Positions 5,757 through 14,437 of a stretch of 64,000 bases of DNA are shown here, one piece after another; the first letter of the stretch is position 1, and each line of letters starts with the position of its first letter. The DNA comes from JBCCOW01 sp039025855 (GTDB lineage Bacteria > Planctomycetota > Phycisphaerae > Phycisphaerales > Phycisphaeraceae), in contig JBCCNL010000005.1 in assembly GCA_039025855.1 (NCBI GenBank), positions 71,825 through 135,824 of the forward strand. The letters are read 5' to 3'. A program made the translations under genes and the position numbers. The notes under the pieces were generated by a model that ran no database searches, was not told the DNA's origin, and saw only the letters and a list, made by a program, of their open reading frames with translations.

Positions 5757-7247
5757 TCACGGCTGTTCCCGTCGTGGATCGTTCTTCCAGTCGTTGCCCA
5801 TCTTCAGCATGTGGTCGCCGGAGGTCAGCACCCACGTCTTCTGGCGGGCCTGGATGAGCCGCTGCCCGAACGCTTCTTCGGTGGGCAGCGGGAGGTGCTG
5901 GATATAACCGAGCAGCCGCTGCTTGGCGGCTTCGCTCTCTGCGGTTGGCGTGTCGATGCGGGTGTAGTCGAGCATGTCGCCGGAGGGGGCGGTCCGCCAC
6001 ATGACGCCGTCGGCGCCGAGCAGCCAGTCGCGGTCGCGCACCATCTGCCAGGCATCGACGTAGCTGTAGATCCACTGCCGGGTCGATTCGCGTTCGCCGG
6101 TGAGGACGGCGACGAAGCTCTGGCCGTCGAGGCCTTGGACGGTTGCGGGGTCGATCCCGGCGAGGTCCATGATGGTGGGGTAAAGGTCGGAGAAATCGAC
6201 GAGGGCGTCGGAGACCTGGCCCGCCTGGACGCCGGGCCCCGTGACGATGAGCGGGACGCGTGCGCCGAGCTCGGAGGCCACGTTCTTGCCGTAGCCCTGG
6301 GTCGGGTTGTCGGACGTGAAGATGAAGATGGTGTTGTCGAGGATGCCGGCCTCGGTCATCGCGGCGATGAGGTTCTTTACGTAGAAGTCGATGGTGTGGA
6401 TCTGGTTGGCGATGCCGGGCGCGGTCCGCTCGCCGGACCCGAAGGACGTCGGCACCCCGACCCACGGCCGGTGCGGGAGGAACTCGGCGTAGAACAGGAA
6501 GAAGGGCTGGTCGCCGTGGTCGCGTTTGATGAAGTCGAGGGCGTACTGGTGCACAGCATCGGGGCCGAACGTGTCTTCGTTGCTGGGGACGAGCTTGCCG
6601 TTGTGGACCAGCGCAGGGTGCCAGTAGATGGACGGTGAGATGTAGCCGCCGGTGGTGACGGCTTCGCGTGAGGGGAAGAGCTTCGACGGGTCCTTCCAGC
6701 CGAACCACGGGCCGGTCCACTGGGAGAAGTAGGTCCTGCCGAGGTAGCCGGCGTAGGCGAAGTGTTCGTGGAAGCCGGCGGCGGGCCCTTCGGGGAGGCC
6801 GGGCAGCATCCACTTGCCGGCGAGGCCGGTGCGGTAGCCGTTGTCGGCCAGCGTCTTGGCGAGTGAGGTGTGCTGGTCGAAGAATTCGCCGGAGTTGGTG
6901 AGCTTGAGGGCGTTGCCGAACTGCCCGGTGTTGTTGCCGTACTTCCCGGTCAGGAACAGTGCCCGGGTTGGCGCGCAAAGGGGCGTGGCCCAGCTCGTGA
7001 CGAAACGGGTGCCGCGCTGCGCGAGCTGATCGACGTGGGGTGTGTTGAAGGCGGCGGGACGGGCCTGGGTGCCGTAGGGCGAGAACTCGCCGGGGCTCGC
7101 ATCGTCGAGCATGAAGACGATGATGTTGGGGCGATCGGGCGGAGCGGCCAGCGCGGTGAGTGGCAGGCAGGCCAATGCGAGGGCCATTGCGGCGAGTCGG
7201 CTGCGCGAAAAGTGAGGCGCGAAGCGTTGAGTTATGTATTTAAGCAT
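5757..7247 (-). CDS. Secreted sulfatase (family S1, alkaline-phosphatase superfamily)
   Basis: 496 residues from the ATG at 7247, which is chosen because a perfect AGGAGG (complement of 7261-7266) lies 13 bases upstream; the longer frame lacks such a site. A signal peptide is followed by the first metal block NIIVFMLDD (Asp48, Asp49) and the formylglycine motif CAPTR at 91-95. Cys91 must be oxidised by a formylglycine-generating enzyme. It hydrolyses sulfate esters, most likely on red-algal galactan given the flanking GH16/GH86 genes. It is transcribed away from the LacI gene at 7373, so the two share a promoter region. The substrate position cannot be told from sequence. Confidence 0.93.
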   Translation of the reverse strand: MLKYITQRFAPHFSRSRLAAMALALACLPLTALAAPPDRPNIIVFMLDDASPGEFSPYGTQARPAAFNTPHVDQLAQRGTRFVTSWATPLCAPTRALFLTGKYGNNTGQFGNALKLTNSGEFFDQHTSLAKTLADNGYRTGLAGKWMLPGLPEGPAAGFHEHFAYAGYLGRTYFSQWTGPWFGWKDPSKLFPSREAVTTGGYISPSIYWHPALVHNGKLVPSNEDTFGPDAVHQYALDFIKRDHGDQPFFLFYAEFLPHRPWVGVPTSFGSGERTAPGIANQIHTIDFYVKNLIAAMTEAGILDNTIFIFTSDNPTQGYGKNVASELGARVPLIVTGPGVQAGQVSDALVDFSDLYPTIMDLAGIDPATVQGLDGQSFVAVLTGERESTRQWIYSYVDAWQMVRDRDWLLGADGVMWRTAPSGDMLDYTRIDTPTAESEAAKQRLLGYIQHLPLPTEEAFGQRLIQARQKTWVLTSGDHMLKMGNDWKNDPRREQP

Positions 7248-7372
7248 AGGGCTAAGGATACCTCCTCTCCGTTGGGTTTCCATGGAGACCACAGGGCGAA
7301 GGGTCTTGCGGTGGCTTGGTGGGGTGTGGTTTAGTATGTCCGGTCTTTACTCATGTGCGTCTGGGTCAGCGT

Positions 7373-8383
7373 TTGGCAGTCACCATTAGAGACATCGCGG
7401 AACAGGCCGGGGTGAGCCTCACGACCGTGGGTATTGCGCTCGGCCGGCCGGGGCGGATCTCCGACGCGACGCGTGAGAAGGTCTTGGCGCTGGCGGACGA
7501 GCTGGGGTATCGGCCGAACCGGCTGGTGCACGGGATCCAGACTGGGCGATCGATGACGGTGGGGTTCCTTGCACGGGTGGACTCACCGTTCAACGGGCAG
7601 ATGTTCACGGGGGCCCACGACGTGTTGGCGGACGCGGACTACGCGCCGATGGTGATGTCGACGACGCCCAAGCTGAACGAGTTGAGTCGGCTGCACGCGT
7701 TGATCGATCGCCGGGTGGACGGGATCTTGATCGTGCCGTTCTTTGAAGCGATGTGGGACGAGCATCTCAACGAGCTGATCAGCCGAGACATCCCGGTGGT
7801 ATCGCTGGATGTTGAGGTGCAGGGGCGCGCGAACAACATCGACTTTGTCGGGACCGACGACCGTGGTGCCGGGCGCGCTGCCGCGGAGCACTTGCTCGGC
7901 CTGGGGCATCGCTCCGCCCTGCTGGTGACCAGCGGTACGCCTCAGCAGCCGCCGTTCCTGCGGTGCGAAGGCTTCGAGCAGGCCTTCGCCGAATCAGGGG
8001 GTGTGTGTCAGACGATCTCGGTCCCCTGGATCTCGTCTCAGGAGGTTTGTGACCGGGCGTGTGGCGTACTGGGTCAGACGGAGCGCCCGACCTGTGTCTT
8101 CCTGACCACCGACCTGTTTGCTGACCGTGTGTATGAGGCCGCGTCACGGCTGGGGCTGCGGGTGCCGGACGACCTGTCGGTGGTGGGGTTTTCCGGGCAC
8201 GTGGTGGGCGGGTACCTGTCGCCGGCGCTGACGAGCTTCCGTCAGGACGCGTTCCAGATCGGTCGCCGGGGGGCGGAGCTGCTGGTCGAGCGGATGTCCG
8301 GGCGTGTCGGTGATGAGCGTCGTCGCGAGGAGTTTCCCGCCGAATTGATCGAGCGCGGCTCGACGGGCCCCGCCCCGGCGTGA
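7373..8383 (+). CDS. LacI-family transcriptional regulator (first copy)
   Basis: About 336 residues. The N-terminal helix-turn-helix VTIRDIAEQAGVSLTTVGIA is followed by a hinge (DATREKVLALADELGYRPN) and a periplasmic-binding-protein type sensor domain (RRVDGILIVPF, NNIDFVGTDDRGAGRAAAEHLL). The TTG at 7373 is preferred as start because it gives MAVTIRDIAEQ, matching the second LacI protein, which starts MPITIKDIAEQ; the longer GTG frame adds an unrelated tail. It stands at the head of the GH16-sulfatase-GH86 operon and is divergent from a sulfatase, so it probably senses a galactan-derived sugar and represses one or both units. Confidence 0.92.
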   Translation: MAVTIRDIAEQAGVSLTTVGIALGRPGRISDATREKVLALADELGYRPNRLVHGIQTGRSMTVGFLARVDSPFNGQMFTGAHDVLADADYAPMVMSTTPKLNELSRLHALIDRRVDGILIVPFFEAMWDEHLNELISRDIPVVSLDVEVQGRANNIDFVGTDDRGAGRAAAEHLLGLGHRSALLVTSGTPQQPPFLRCEGFEQAFAESGGVCQTISVPWISSQEVCDRACGVLGQTERPTCVFLTTDLFADRVYEAASRLGLRVPDDLSVVGFSGHVVGGYLSPALTSFRQDAFQIGRRGAELLVERMSGRVGDERRREEFPAELIERGSTGPAPA

Positions 8384-8426
8384 GCGGTCCTTCCGGTTGA
8401 GGTTTCAGACGTCCGGGTGGTTTTGC

Positions 8427-8460
8427 TTGATCCTTGGCGGGCATGTGATATCATATAAAA
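8427..8460 (+). promoter_or_regulatory. AT-rich promoter/operator candidate before GH16
   Basis: The gap between the lacI gene and GH16 holds the dyad TGATATCA (8446-8453) beside TATAAA (8454-8459), with TTGATC at 8427 as a possible but badly spaced -35. It is the only AT-rich patch in the gap and probably drives the GH16 operon. Confidence 0.4.
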
Positions 8461-8493
8461 TCAACGGTCGAGAGGCTCATTTCTGGAGTCGGT

Positions 8494-9366
8494 ATGCGCC
8501 CCGAAATCCGGTCCTATGTCGCTGCCCGAGGAGGCTTTGCAGGCGTTGCCGCCCTGGCCCTCTTGACGGTTAACCCCCTGCGGGCGGAGGTGCCCGTGGT
8601 TCCGCAAGACCTTTCAGATCGGTACCTGTCTGCCATGGACCCGAGCGTCTCGGACGACTTCGATCGGCTCGATCCGGCCAAGTGGGAGAAGCGGGCGAGC
8701 AAGCCGCGGTCCGATGGTGCCGCGGGGAATATCAAGGCTAGCCATAACCAGCTCGAACGCGAGGGCGACACGCGTTTCCTGAGCCTGCTGGCCAGCAAAA
8801 CCGGCGAGGCCGGCATCTCAGCGAAGCACCCCCACCGCTACGGCTTCACCGTCTGCCGGTGGCGGCTGCGCGGCATCGAGTTGGGCAAGAAGCACGCTGC
8901 GCACCCCGCGATCTGGAGCTTCTCGTTCAACATGGGCGTCTCGCGGATCAACCGCCCCAACGACAACGGCAAGACGCTCGAGATCGACTGGATGGAGTAC
9001 ATCAAGTGGCTGCGCGTGCCGGGCTATCACGCCCGCATCCTCCCCGCCGACGGCGGCGGCTCGGACACCGAGCGCAGCGTCTACATGTTTCAGAACCAGA
9101 CCGACTTCGACGGCTGGCGCGTGCACGGCTACGAGTACACCCCCGACTACGTCCAGCTCTGGGAACACGTCAACGGCCAATGGCAAAAGAAGGGGGCCGA
9201 GCTCCGCTTCGGTGACTCGACCGACGTCGAGGGCAAGGTGATGGACCGTGACTACCGCTCCGATCAGTTCTTCGTCCTCTCCAACATCTGGTTCGACAAG
9301 CCCGAGTACGACCTCTCGCCGGTCCGTCTCGATATCGATTACCTCCACCATTACCCCATGAAATAA
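8494..9366 (+). CDS. Secreted glycoside hydrolase family 16 (agarase/porphyranase type)
   Basis: 290 residues with an N-terminal signal sequence. The catalytic signature EIDWME at 163-168 fits the GH16 pattern ExDxxE: Glu163 as nucleophile, Asp165 as helper and Glu168 as acid/base. The β-jelly-roll starts near SDDFDRLDPAKWEKR and continues through AAHPAIWSFSFN. GH16 enzymes of this size cleave internal β-1,4 bonds of agar, porphyran or carrageenan by a retaining mechanism. It is the first enzyme of an operon with a CRTAC1-like protein, three sulfatases and a GH86-like enzyme, so agar or porphyran is the likely target. Subfamily cannot be fixed by eye. Confidence 0.88.
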   Translation: MRPEIRSYVAARGGFAGVAALALLTVNPLRAEVPVVPQDLSDRYLSAMDPSVSDDFDRLDPAKWEKRASKPRSDGAAGNIKASHNQLEREGDTRFLSLLASKTGEAGISAKHPHRYGFTVCRWRLRGIELGKKHAAHPAIWSFSFNMGVSRINRPNDNGKTLEIDWMEYIKWLRVPGYHARILPADGGGSDTERSVYMFQNQTDFDGWRVHGYEYTPDYVQLWEHVNGQWQKKGAELRFGDSTDVEGKVMDRDYRSDQFFVLSNIWFDKPEYDLSPVRLDIDYLHHYPMK

Positions 9367-9413
9367 GGGGTTTCTCTCTCGATCCTATTGATCACCCGTC
9401 GAGTGCTCTTGCC

Positions 9414-11360
9414 ATGAAATTCAAAACTCACGCGTTTGCTGTCCTGCCGATTGTCACCGCTCTGGCTGCCCCGTCCGCGGAGGCGGAAGTCGCGTTGTCG
9501 TCGGAGCGCCCGGTCCTGTTCTTCGAGGTGTCGTCGCACGTCGGCTTGATCACGCAGCCCAACACGAAGTACGGCGGGCCGTCGATCGCCGACATGGACA
9601 ACGATGGGCGGTACGACGTCGCGGTGTTCGATCACAACCAGACCCCGGTGATGTTCTTCCGGGGCCATGCGGACGGCACGTTCACGCGGGAGCGGGACAT
9701 GTTCCGCGTCGCCGACATCCACGGCGTCGCGCCGGGCGACTTCGACCGTGACGGCGACCTCGACGCGCTGATCTCACTGGGCGGGGGCAGCGGGACGAAG
9801 CCGCAGCCGCCGCGTTTGCTGCGCAACGACGGCGAGGCTGGGTTTACCGATGTGACCCAGCCGGCGGGGATTTCGGAGATGGGCGCGCGGGGCCGGAGCG
9901 TGCGTTGGCTCGACCTGGACCTCGACGGCAACCTCGACTTGGTGACCGTCAATGCGCCGCAAACCGTCCGCCCGGACTGGCCGCGGAACATCATGTACCG
10001 CAACCTCGGCGACGGGACGTTCGAGTACACGAAGAACGAGGTGTTCGAGGGCATCAAGGCGGAGAAGTCGTTGGTCACCGACTACGACGGCAACCGTCGG
10101 CCGGACCTGCTTGTGTTTGGGCCGCACCACCCGTTCGCGTTCTACCGCGGCCTGCCGTATATGGGCCTCGAGAACGTGTCCCAGACCGTGTTGCCCGAGG
10201 CGCTGCGGGGGATCAACGGCGTCAACGCGGTGGCCCACGCCGACATCGACGGCGACGGCGACATGGACTACTACCTCGCCCGGGGCAGACACGTCCGCGA
10301 CATCGCGATGTGCGAAGACGGCTGCGATCGGTTGGACGTCAAGTTCAAGCTGTGGGAGCAGCAGACACGGGAGCTGACCTTTGAGGCGGGCAACCAGCTG
10401 CAGCTGGTCGACTTCTCGATCGTCGACCGTGGCCACCGGTTGCCGGACGGGATGCCCATCTTCCTCGGGGCAGATAAGAAGAAGATCAGCGCGCCGCAGC
10501 GGCTGAAGAAGTGGGTATGGGGCCACGAGTCCAAGGGCTTCCCCGAGACGATGGATGAGAACGGCTGGTACCTCGGCTACCTGGGCGATCGCCAGTGGAA
10601 GCTGGCGTATTTCATGGAGGCCAAGAACCTCGCGTGGACGATGGAGGGCTCGATCCGCGGGATCCAGTCGTTCGAGGCCGGTTGGGAGATGCAGGACCCA
10701 CGCCTGCCCGACGTGCTGCTGCGTAACGACGGCGGCGTGTTCACTGACATCTCGTCGATGCTTCCAACCGAGACCGCAGACATCAGCCGTGGCGTCACGC
10801 CGGGCGATTTCAACAACGACGGCCTCGTCGATTTCATGGTGTTCCGGTTCGGCGGGCTGAGCAAGCGGGAGCCGGATGTCGTGCTGCTCAACCGCGGTGA
10901 AGCCGGGTTTGAAGCGGTTATCAACCACGGCGGCAACGACCTCGGCGCGATGTCGCACGGCGATATGGGCGTGGCCTTCGACTACGACTTCGACGGCGAT
11001 GTGGACCTGGTCAGCGGTGACGAGGGCGGCTCCTGGAAGCTCTTCAGCAACCGGCTGCGTGAGCAGACCGCCGAGCCGGGCAACCACAACTTCCTGCTGG
11101 TGCGGGTCGACTACTCCGAGACCGGGTTCGACCCGATCGGCGCGAAGATCGTGGTCACCACCGAAGCCGGCAAGCAGACCAACATCGTCAGCTCGGGTAG
11201 CACCGCGTTTTCGCAGAGCCTCCTCAACACTGCCCACTTCGGGCTCGGTTCCATCGACAAGATCGAATCGATCCACGTGACCTGGCGGGACGGTTCGGAA
11301 GCCACGGTCCCCGGGCCGAAGATCAACGCGCTCACCGTCATCGGTAAGCCGACGCCCTGA
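9414..11360 (+). CDS. CRTAC1-like FG-GAP/VCBS repeat protein with ASPIC/UnbV domain
   Basis: 648 residues, secreted (signal peptide ending near PSAEAEV). Repeated Ca-binding loops such as DMDNDGRYDVAVFD, DFDRDGDLDALISL, DLDLDGNLDLVTVN, DIDGDGDMDYYLAR and DFNNDGLVDFMVFR mark a seven-bladed integrin-like propeller. The C-terminal 90 residues (FDPIGAKIVVTT to HVTWRDGSEATV) match the ASPIC/UnbV domain. Such proteins are abundant in planctomycetes and Verrucomicrobia, but their function is not established; binding or anchoring of polysaccharide at the cell surface is an inference. It lies between GH16 and a sulfatase, about 50 bp from each, in one operon. Confidence 0.9.
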   Translation: MKFKTHAFAVLPIVTALAAPSAEAEVALSSERPVLFFEVSSHVGLITQPNTKYGGPSIADMDNDGRYDVAVFDHNQTPVMFFRGHADGTFTRERDMFRVADIHGVAPGDFDRDGDLDALISLGGGSGTKPQPPRLLRNDGEAGFTDVTQPAGISEMGARGRSVRWLDLDLDGNLDLVTVNAPQTVRPDWPRNIMYRNLGDGTFEYTKNEVFEGIKAEKSLVTDYDGNRRPDLLVFGPHHPFAFYRGLPYMGLENVSQTVLPEALRGINGVNAVAHADIDGDGDMDYYLARGRHVRDIAMCEDGCDRLDVKFKLWEQQTRELTFEAGNQLQLVDFSIVDRGHRLPDGMPIFLGADKKKISAPQRLKKWVWGHESKGFPETMDENGWYLGYLGDRQWKLAYFMEAKNLAWTMEGSIRGIQSFEAGWEMQDPRLPDVLLRNDGGVFTDISSMLPTETADISRGVTPGDFNNDGLVDFMVFRFGGLSKREPDVVLLNRGEAGFEAVINHGGNDLGAMSHGDMGVAFDYDFDGDVDLVSGDEGGSWKLFSNRLREQTAEPGNHNFLLVRVDYSETGFDPIGAKIVVTTEAGKQTNIVSSGSTAFSQSLLNTAHFGLGSIDKIESIHVTWRDGSEATVPGPKINALTVIGKPTP

Positions 11361-11407
11361 TCGGGTACGGCGTCATACCTACTGCATCGCCCCCTCGGAG
11401 TCTCTTC

Positions 11408-12805
11408 ATGTTTCGCCTGCTGGCTGTTTTTGCTTTGGGTCTAGCCGCCTGTTGGACGGGTGGGGCCCACGCCGAACGCCCCAATATCGTCCTCATCTTT
11501 GCCGACGATATGGGCTACGGCTGCGCCGGTTCGTACGGCGACACGAACCTCGTGCCCGTGCCCAACATCGACCGCCTCGCCGCTGAAGGCATCCGCTTCA
11601 CCGACGGCTACGTGACCGGGCCCGCCTGTGCACCGAGCCGCTACGGCCTGCTCATGGGTGCCTACCAGCAACGCATCGGTGTGCAGGGCACGTACGACGC
11701 GTTTGTCAATCTTCAAGACGGCGCGACCGAGCGTGACACTCCCGAAAAGAACCGCGTGCCCAGCAGCCACCGCATGGTGCACCAGACCCTGTCGGCGGCC
11801 GGCTACCGCACCGCGGTTGTCGGCAAGTACAACCTCTCCAGCTATCCGAAGACGACCTTCGACGAGGGTCATTCGGTCATGATGTTTGCCGGGGATTACT
11901 TCCCCGATGAGTCGGGGTACTACGGCGGCGTCGGGTACATGCTGGCACCGGGCACTTACAAGCGCATCTTCTGGGGTCCGCTCCGCGAAGGCGATGAATA
12001 CCTCACCGATCGGCTGGGTCGACAGTCTGTCGAATTCATTGAACGGGAGCACGCCAAGGGCCGGCCGTTCTTCCTTTATCTCGCGTTCAACGCCCCGCAC
12101 AGCCCGATGCAAGCCAAGAACGAACACCGCGCGGTCGTCAAGCACCTCAAGACCGAGGCAACGAAGATGTACGGCGCGATGCTGTACTCGATGGACGAGA
12201 ACATCGGCAGAGTCCTCGACGCGTTGGATCGGTTGGGCATCGCGGAGAACACGATCGTCGTGTTCGCCAGCGATAACGGGCCGTCGTTCGCCTACCGGGT
12301 CGACTGGCCCGTCGATTGGCCGCGAGAGTTGCTGGGGAGTGCCGGGCCGTTGCGGGGGCACAAGGGGATGTTCACCGAGGGCGGTATCCGCGTGCCGTAC
12401 ATCATCCGCTGGCCCGCGGGGCTCAAGGGTGGTCAGGTCTACGAACGCCCGGTGAGCACGATGGACCTTTATCCGACGTTCGCCGCTGCGGCCGGCGTGC
12501 CGATCCCCGAGACGACGGAGCTCGACGGCGTGAACCTGCTGCCGTATCTGCGGGGCGAGGTCGAAGGCGACCCGCACGACGTGCTCTACTGGAGCATCCG
12601 CAATCGCGGCGCGGTCCGCAAAGGGGATTGGAAACTCCTCGTCGAACGCAAGCCGACGCTCTACAACCTCAGCGAGGACATCGGCGAGACCACCGACCTC
12701 AGCGACCAGCACCCCGAATTGGCTAAGGAGCTGATGCAGAAGTTTCAGGCCTTCCTCGAGATGCAGCCGTCCAAGCTCTACAAGGGCAAGACGCCTTTCG
12801 ATTGA
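11408..12805 (+). CDS. Secreted sulfatase, family S1 (tandem copy A)
   Basis: 465 residues with a signal peptide ending near GAHAERP. The metal block is RPNIVLIFADDMGYG (Asp33, Asp34) and the formylglycine motif is CAPSR at 74-78. A second metal block FASDNGPSFAYR and the tail ETTDLSDQHPELAKEL are typical of family S1. It is strongly similar along its length to the sulfatase at 14438-15826 (shared block GCAGSYGDTNLVPxPNxDRL), so the two arose by duplication and now flank a third, unrelated sulfatase. The presumed substrate is a sulfated galactose unit of red-algal galactan. Confidence 0.93.
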   Translation: MFRLLAVFALGLAACWTGGAHAERPNIVLIFADDMGYGCAGSYGDTNLVPVPNIDRLAAEGIRFTDGYVTGPACAPSRYGLLMGAYQQRIGVQGTYDAFVNLQDGATERDTPEKNRVPSSHRMVHQTLSAAGYRTAVVGKYNLSSYPKTTFDEGHSVMMFAGDYFPDESGYYGGVGYMLAPGTYKRIFWGPLREGDEYLTDRLGRQSVEFIEREHAKGRPFFLYLAFNAPHSPMQAKNEHRAVVKHLKTEATKMYGAMLYSMDENIGRVLDALDRLGIAENTIVVFASDNGPSFAYRVDWPVDWPRELLGSAGPLRGHKGMFTEGGIRVPYIIRWPAGLKGGQVYERPVSTMDLYPTFAAAAGVPIPETTELDGVNLLPYLRGEVEGDPHDVLYWSIRNRGAVRKGDWKLLVERKPTLYNLSEDIGETTDLSDQHPELAKELMQKFQAFLEMQPSKLYKGKTPFD

Positions 12806-12814
12806 CCCCAAACG

Positions 12815-14416
12815 ATGGCACGACCCACTCTCATTCTCCTCGCCGCAGCTCTGCTTCACGCTTTGGTCGTGCACAGCGCTGAGGCTGAACCCGATCGGCC
12901 CAACGTGATCTTCGTCATCGCCGACGACCTCAACGACATGATCGAGGGCTACGGCGGTCACCCGCAGGCGATCACGCCGAACCTCGCCAAGCTCGCTGCA
13001 ACCGGCACGAGCTTCACCCGCGCCTACTGCACCACGCCAATCTGCGCACCGTCACGGGCCAGCCTGATGTCCGGGATCCACAGCCACCACTCCCGCAACC
13101 TGTGGTTCGACACCTGGTTCAAGAACGAAGCCCTCGCCAACTCGCACACCATCCAGTCCTTCTTCAAGACCAACGGCTACCACACCGCCGGCACCGGCAA
13201 GGTCTCGCACATCCCGCACCGCCCGTCTTGGGACGAGTGGGAAAACGACCCGAACTACGGGCCGCACGCGTGGGACGGCACCAAGCGCGTCGGCAACCCG
13301 CACGTCCCCGAACCCTTCAGCAGGGGCGGCAAGAACAACGGCGGGTTCGGCCCGACCTCCAAAGTCCCGTTCGACGGCCAGGACGGCAAGGGCTGGGTCG
13401 CGTCGCCCGGCAACACGCCTCCGCTCTGGCGCTACGTCAGCGAAGACGACCGCGACCCGACGCCCGACGAAGCCAACGCCCAGTGGGCCGCCGACTTCCT
13501 CGACGCATACCCGGACCGCGGCATCGACAAGCCGTTCTTCCTTGCCGTCGGGTTGATCCGCCCGCACTCGCCCACGCACGCGCCGGACCGCTTCTTCGAC
13601 CTGCACCCGCTTGAAGACGTTCAACTCGTAAAAACTCAGCCCAACGATATGGACGATACCGGCTTCCCCGCGGTGTTCCCGCTCGAGAAGCGCGGCTACA
13701 AGATCGCCTATGAGCGGCTCATCAAGTCCTACCCAACCGCGGAAGAAGGCCTGAAGCGTTTTATGCAGGCGTACCTCGCCTGCGTGACCGCGATGGACGA
13801 GAACGTCGGCCAAGTCCTCGACGCCCTCGAACGCAGCCCGTACCGGGATAACACGATCGTCGTGTTCACCAGCGACCACGGCATGCACCTCGGCGAGAAG
13901 CAGTACCTCTTCAAGCTCACGCTCTGGGAAGAAAGCGCCCGCGTCCCGCTGATCATCCGCGCACCGGGCGTGACGCCGCCGGGATCGGTAGCCGAGGCAC
14001 CCGTGTCGCTGATCGACCTGTTCCCGACGCTGATCGACCTCTGCGGTCTGGAGGGTGACACCCGGAAGTCGGATAAGGGTCTGCCGCTGGACGGGCACAG
14101 CTTCAAGCCGCTGCTGAAGGATCCGGTGAACGGCACGTGGGATGGCCCGGACGCGGCCCTGACCTTTATCTACTCCGGAGCCTGGGTGAAGTCGGACGAC
14201 CAGCACAACTGGTCGCTGCGTAGCCGAGACTTCCGGTACATCCGCTACCGCGACGGCGGCGAAGAGCTCTACGACCACCGCGTTGATCCCTACGAGTGGA
14301 CGAACCTGGCCGGCGACCCTGAACACGCCGACACACTTACCGCCTTCCGCGACCGCCTCGCGGAGCAGGTCCCCGCCGCGTGGCTGCCGAGAATCCGCAG
14401 CACCGCCGGCAACTGA
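12815..14416 (+). CDS. Secreted sulfatase of the iduronate-2-sulfatase-like type
   Basis: 533 residues, starting nine bases after the previous gene's stop, so translational coupling is likely. Signal peptide, then RPNVIFVIADDLND (Asp37, Asp38) and CAPSR at 77-81. The block VGLIRPHSPTHAPDRFFDL and the ending SLRSRDFRYIRYRDGGEELYDH resemble iduronate-2-sulfatase-type members of S1. It differs from the two neighbouring duplicated sulfatases, so it probably removes sulfate from another position or residue of the same polymer. Confidence 0.92.
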   Translation: MARPTLILLAAALLHALVVHSAEAEPDRPNVIFVIADDLNDMIEGYGGHPQAITPNLAKLAATGTSFTRAYCTTPICAPSRASLMSGIHSHHSRNLWFDTWFKNEALANSHTIQSFFKTNGYHTAGTGKVSHIPHRPSWDEWENDPNYGPHAWDGTKRVGNPHVPEPFSRGGKNNGGFGPTSKVPFDGQDGKGWVASPGNTPPLWRYVSEDDRDPTPDEANAQWAADFLDAYPDRGIDKPFFLAVGLIRPHSPTHAPDRFFDLHPLEDVQLVKTQPNDMDDTGFPAVFPLEKRGYKIAYERLIKSYPTAEEGLKRFMQAYLACVTAMDENVGQVLDALERSPYRDNTIVVFTSDHGMHLGEKQYLFKLTLWEESARVPLIIRAPGVTPPGSVAEAPVSLIDLFPTLIDLCGLEGDTRKSDKGLPLDGHSFKPLLKDPVNGTWDGPDAALTFIYSGAWVKSDDQHNWSLRSRDFRYIRYRDGGEELYDHRVDPYEWTNLAGDPEHADTLTAFRDRLAEQVPAAWLPRIRSTAGN

Positions 14417-14437
14417 TTTTCATCAAGGAGTCTTGAC

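Noticed and set aside
7228..7247. Further copy of the GTAC-centred palindrome at the sulfatase start
   Set aside because: Only the left half fits, and the bases are the first codons of the sulfatase gene (MLKYIT), so chance is likely.
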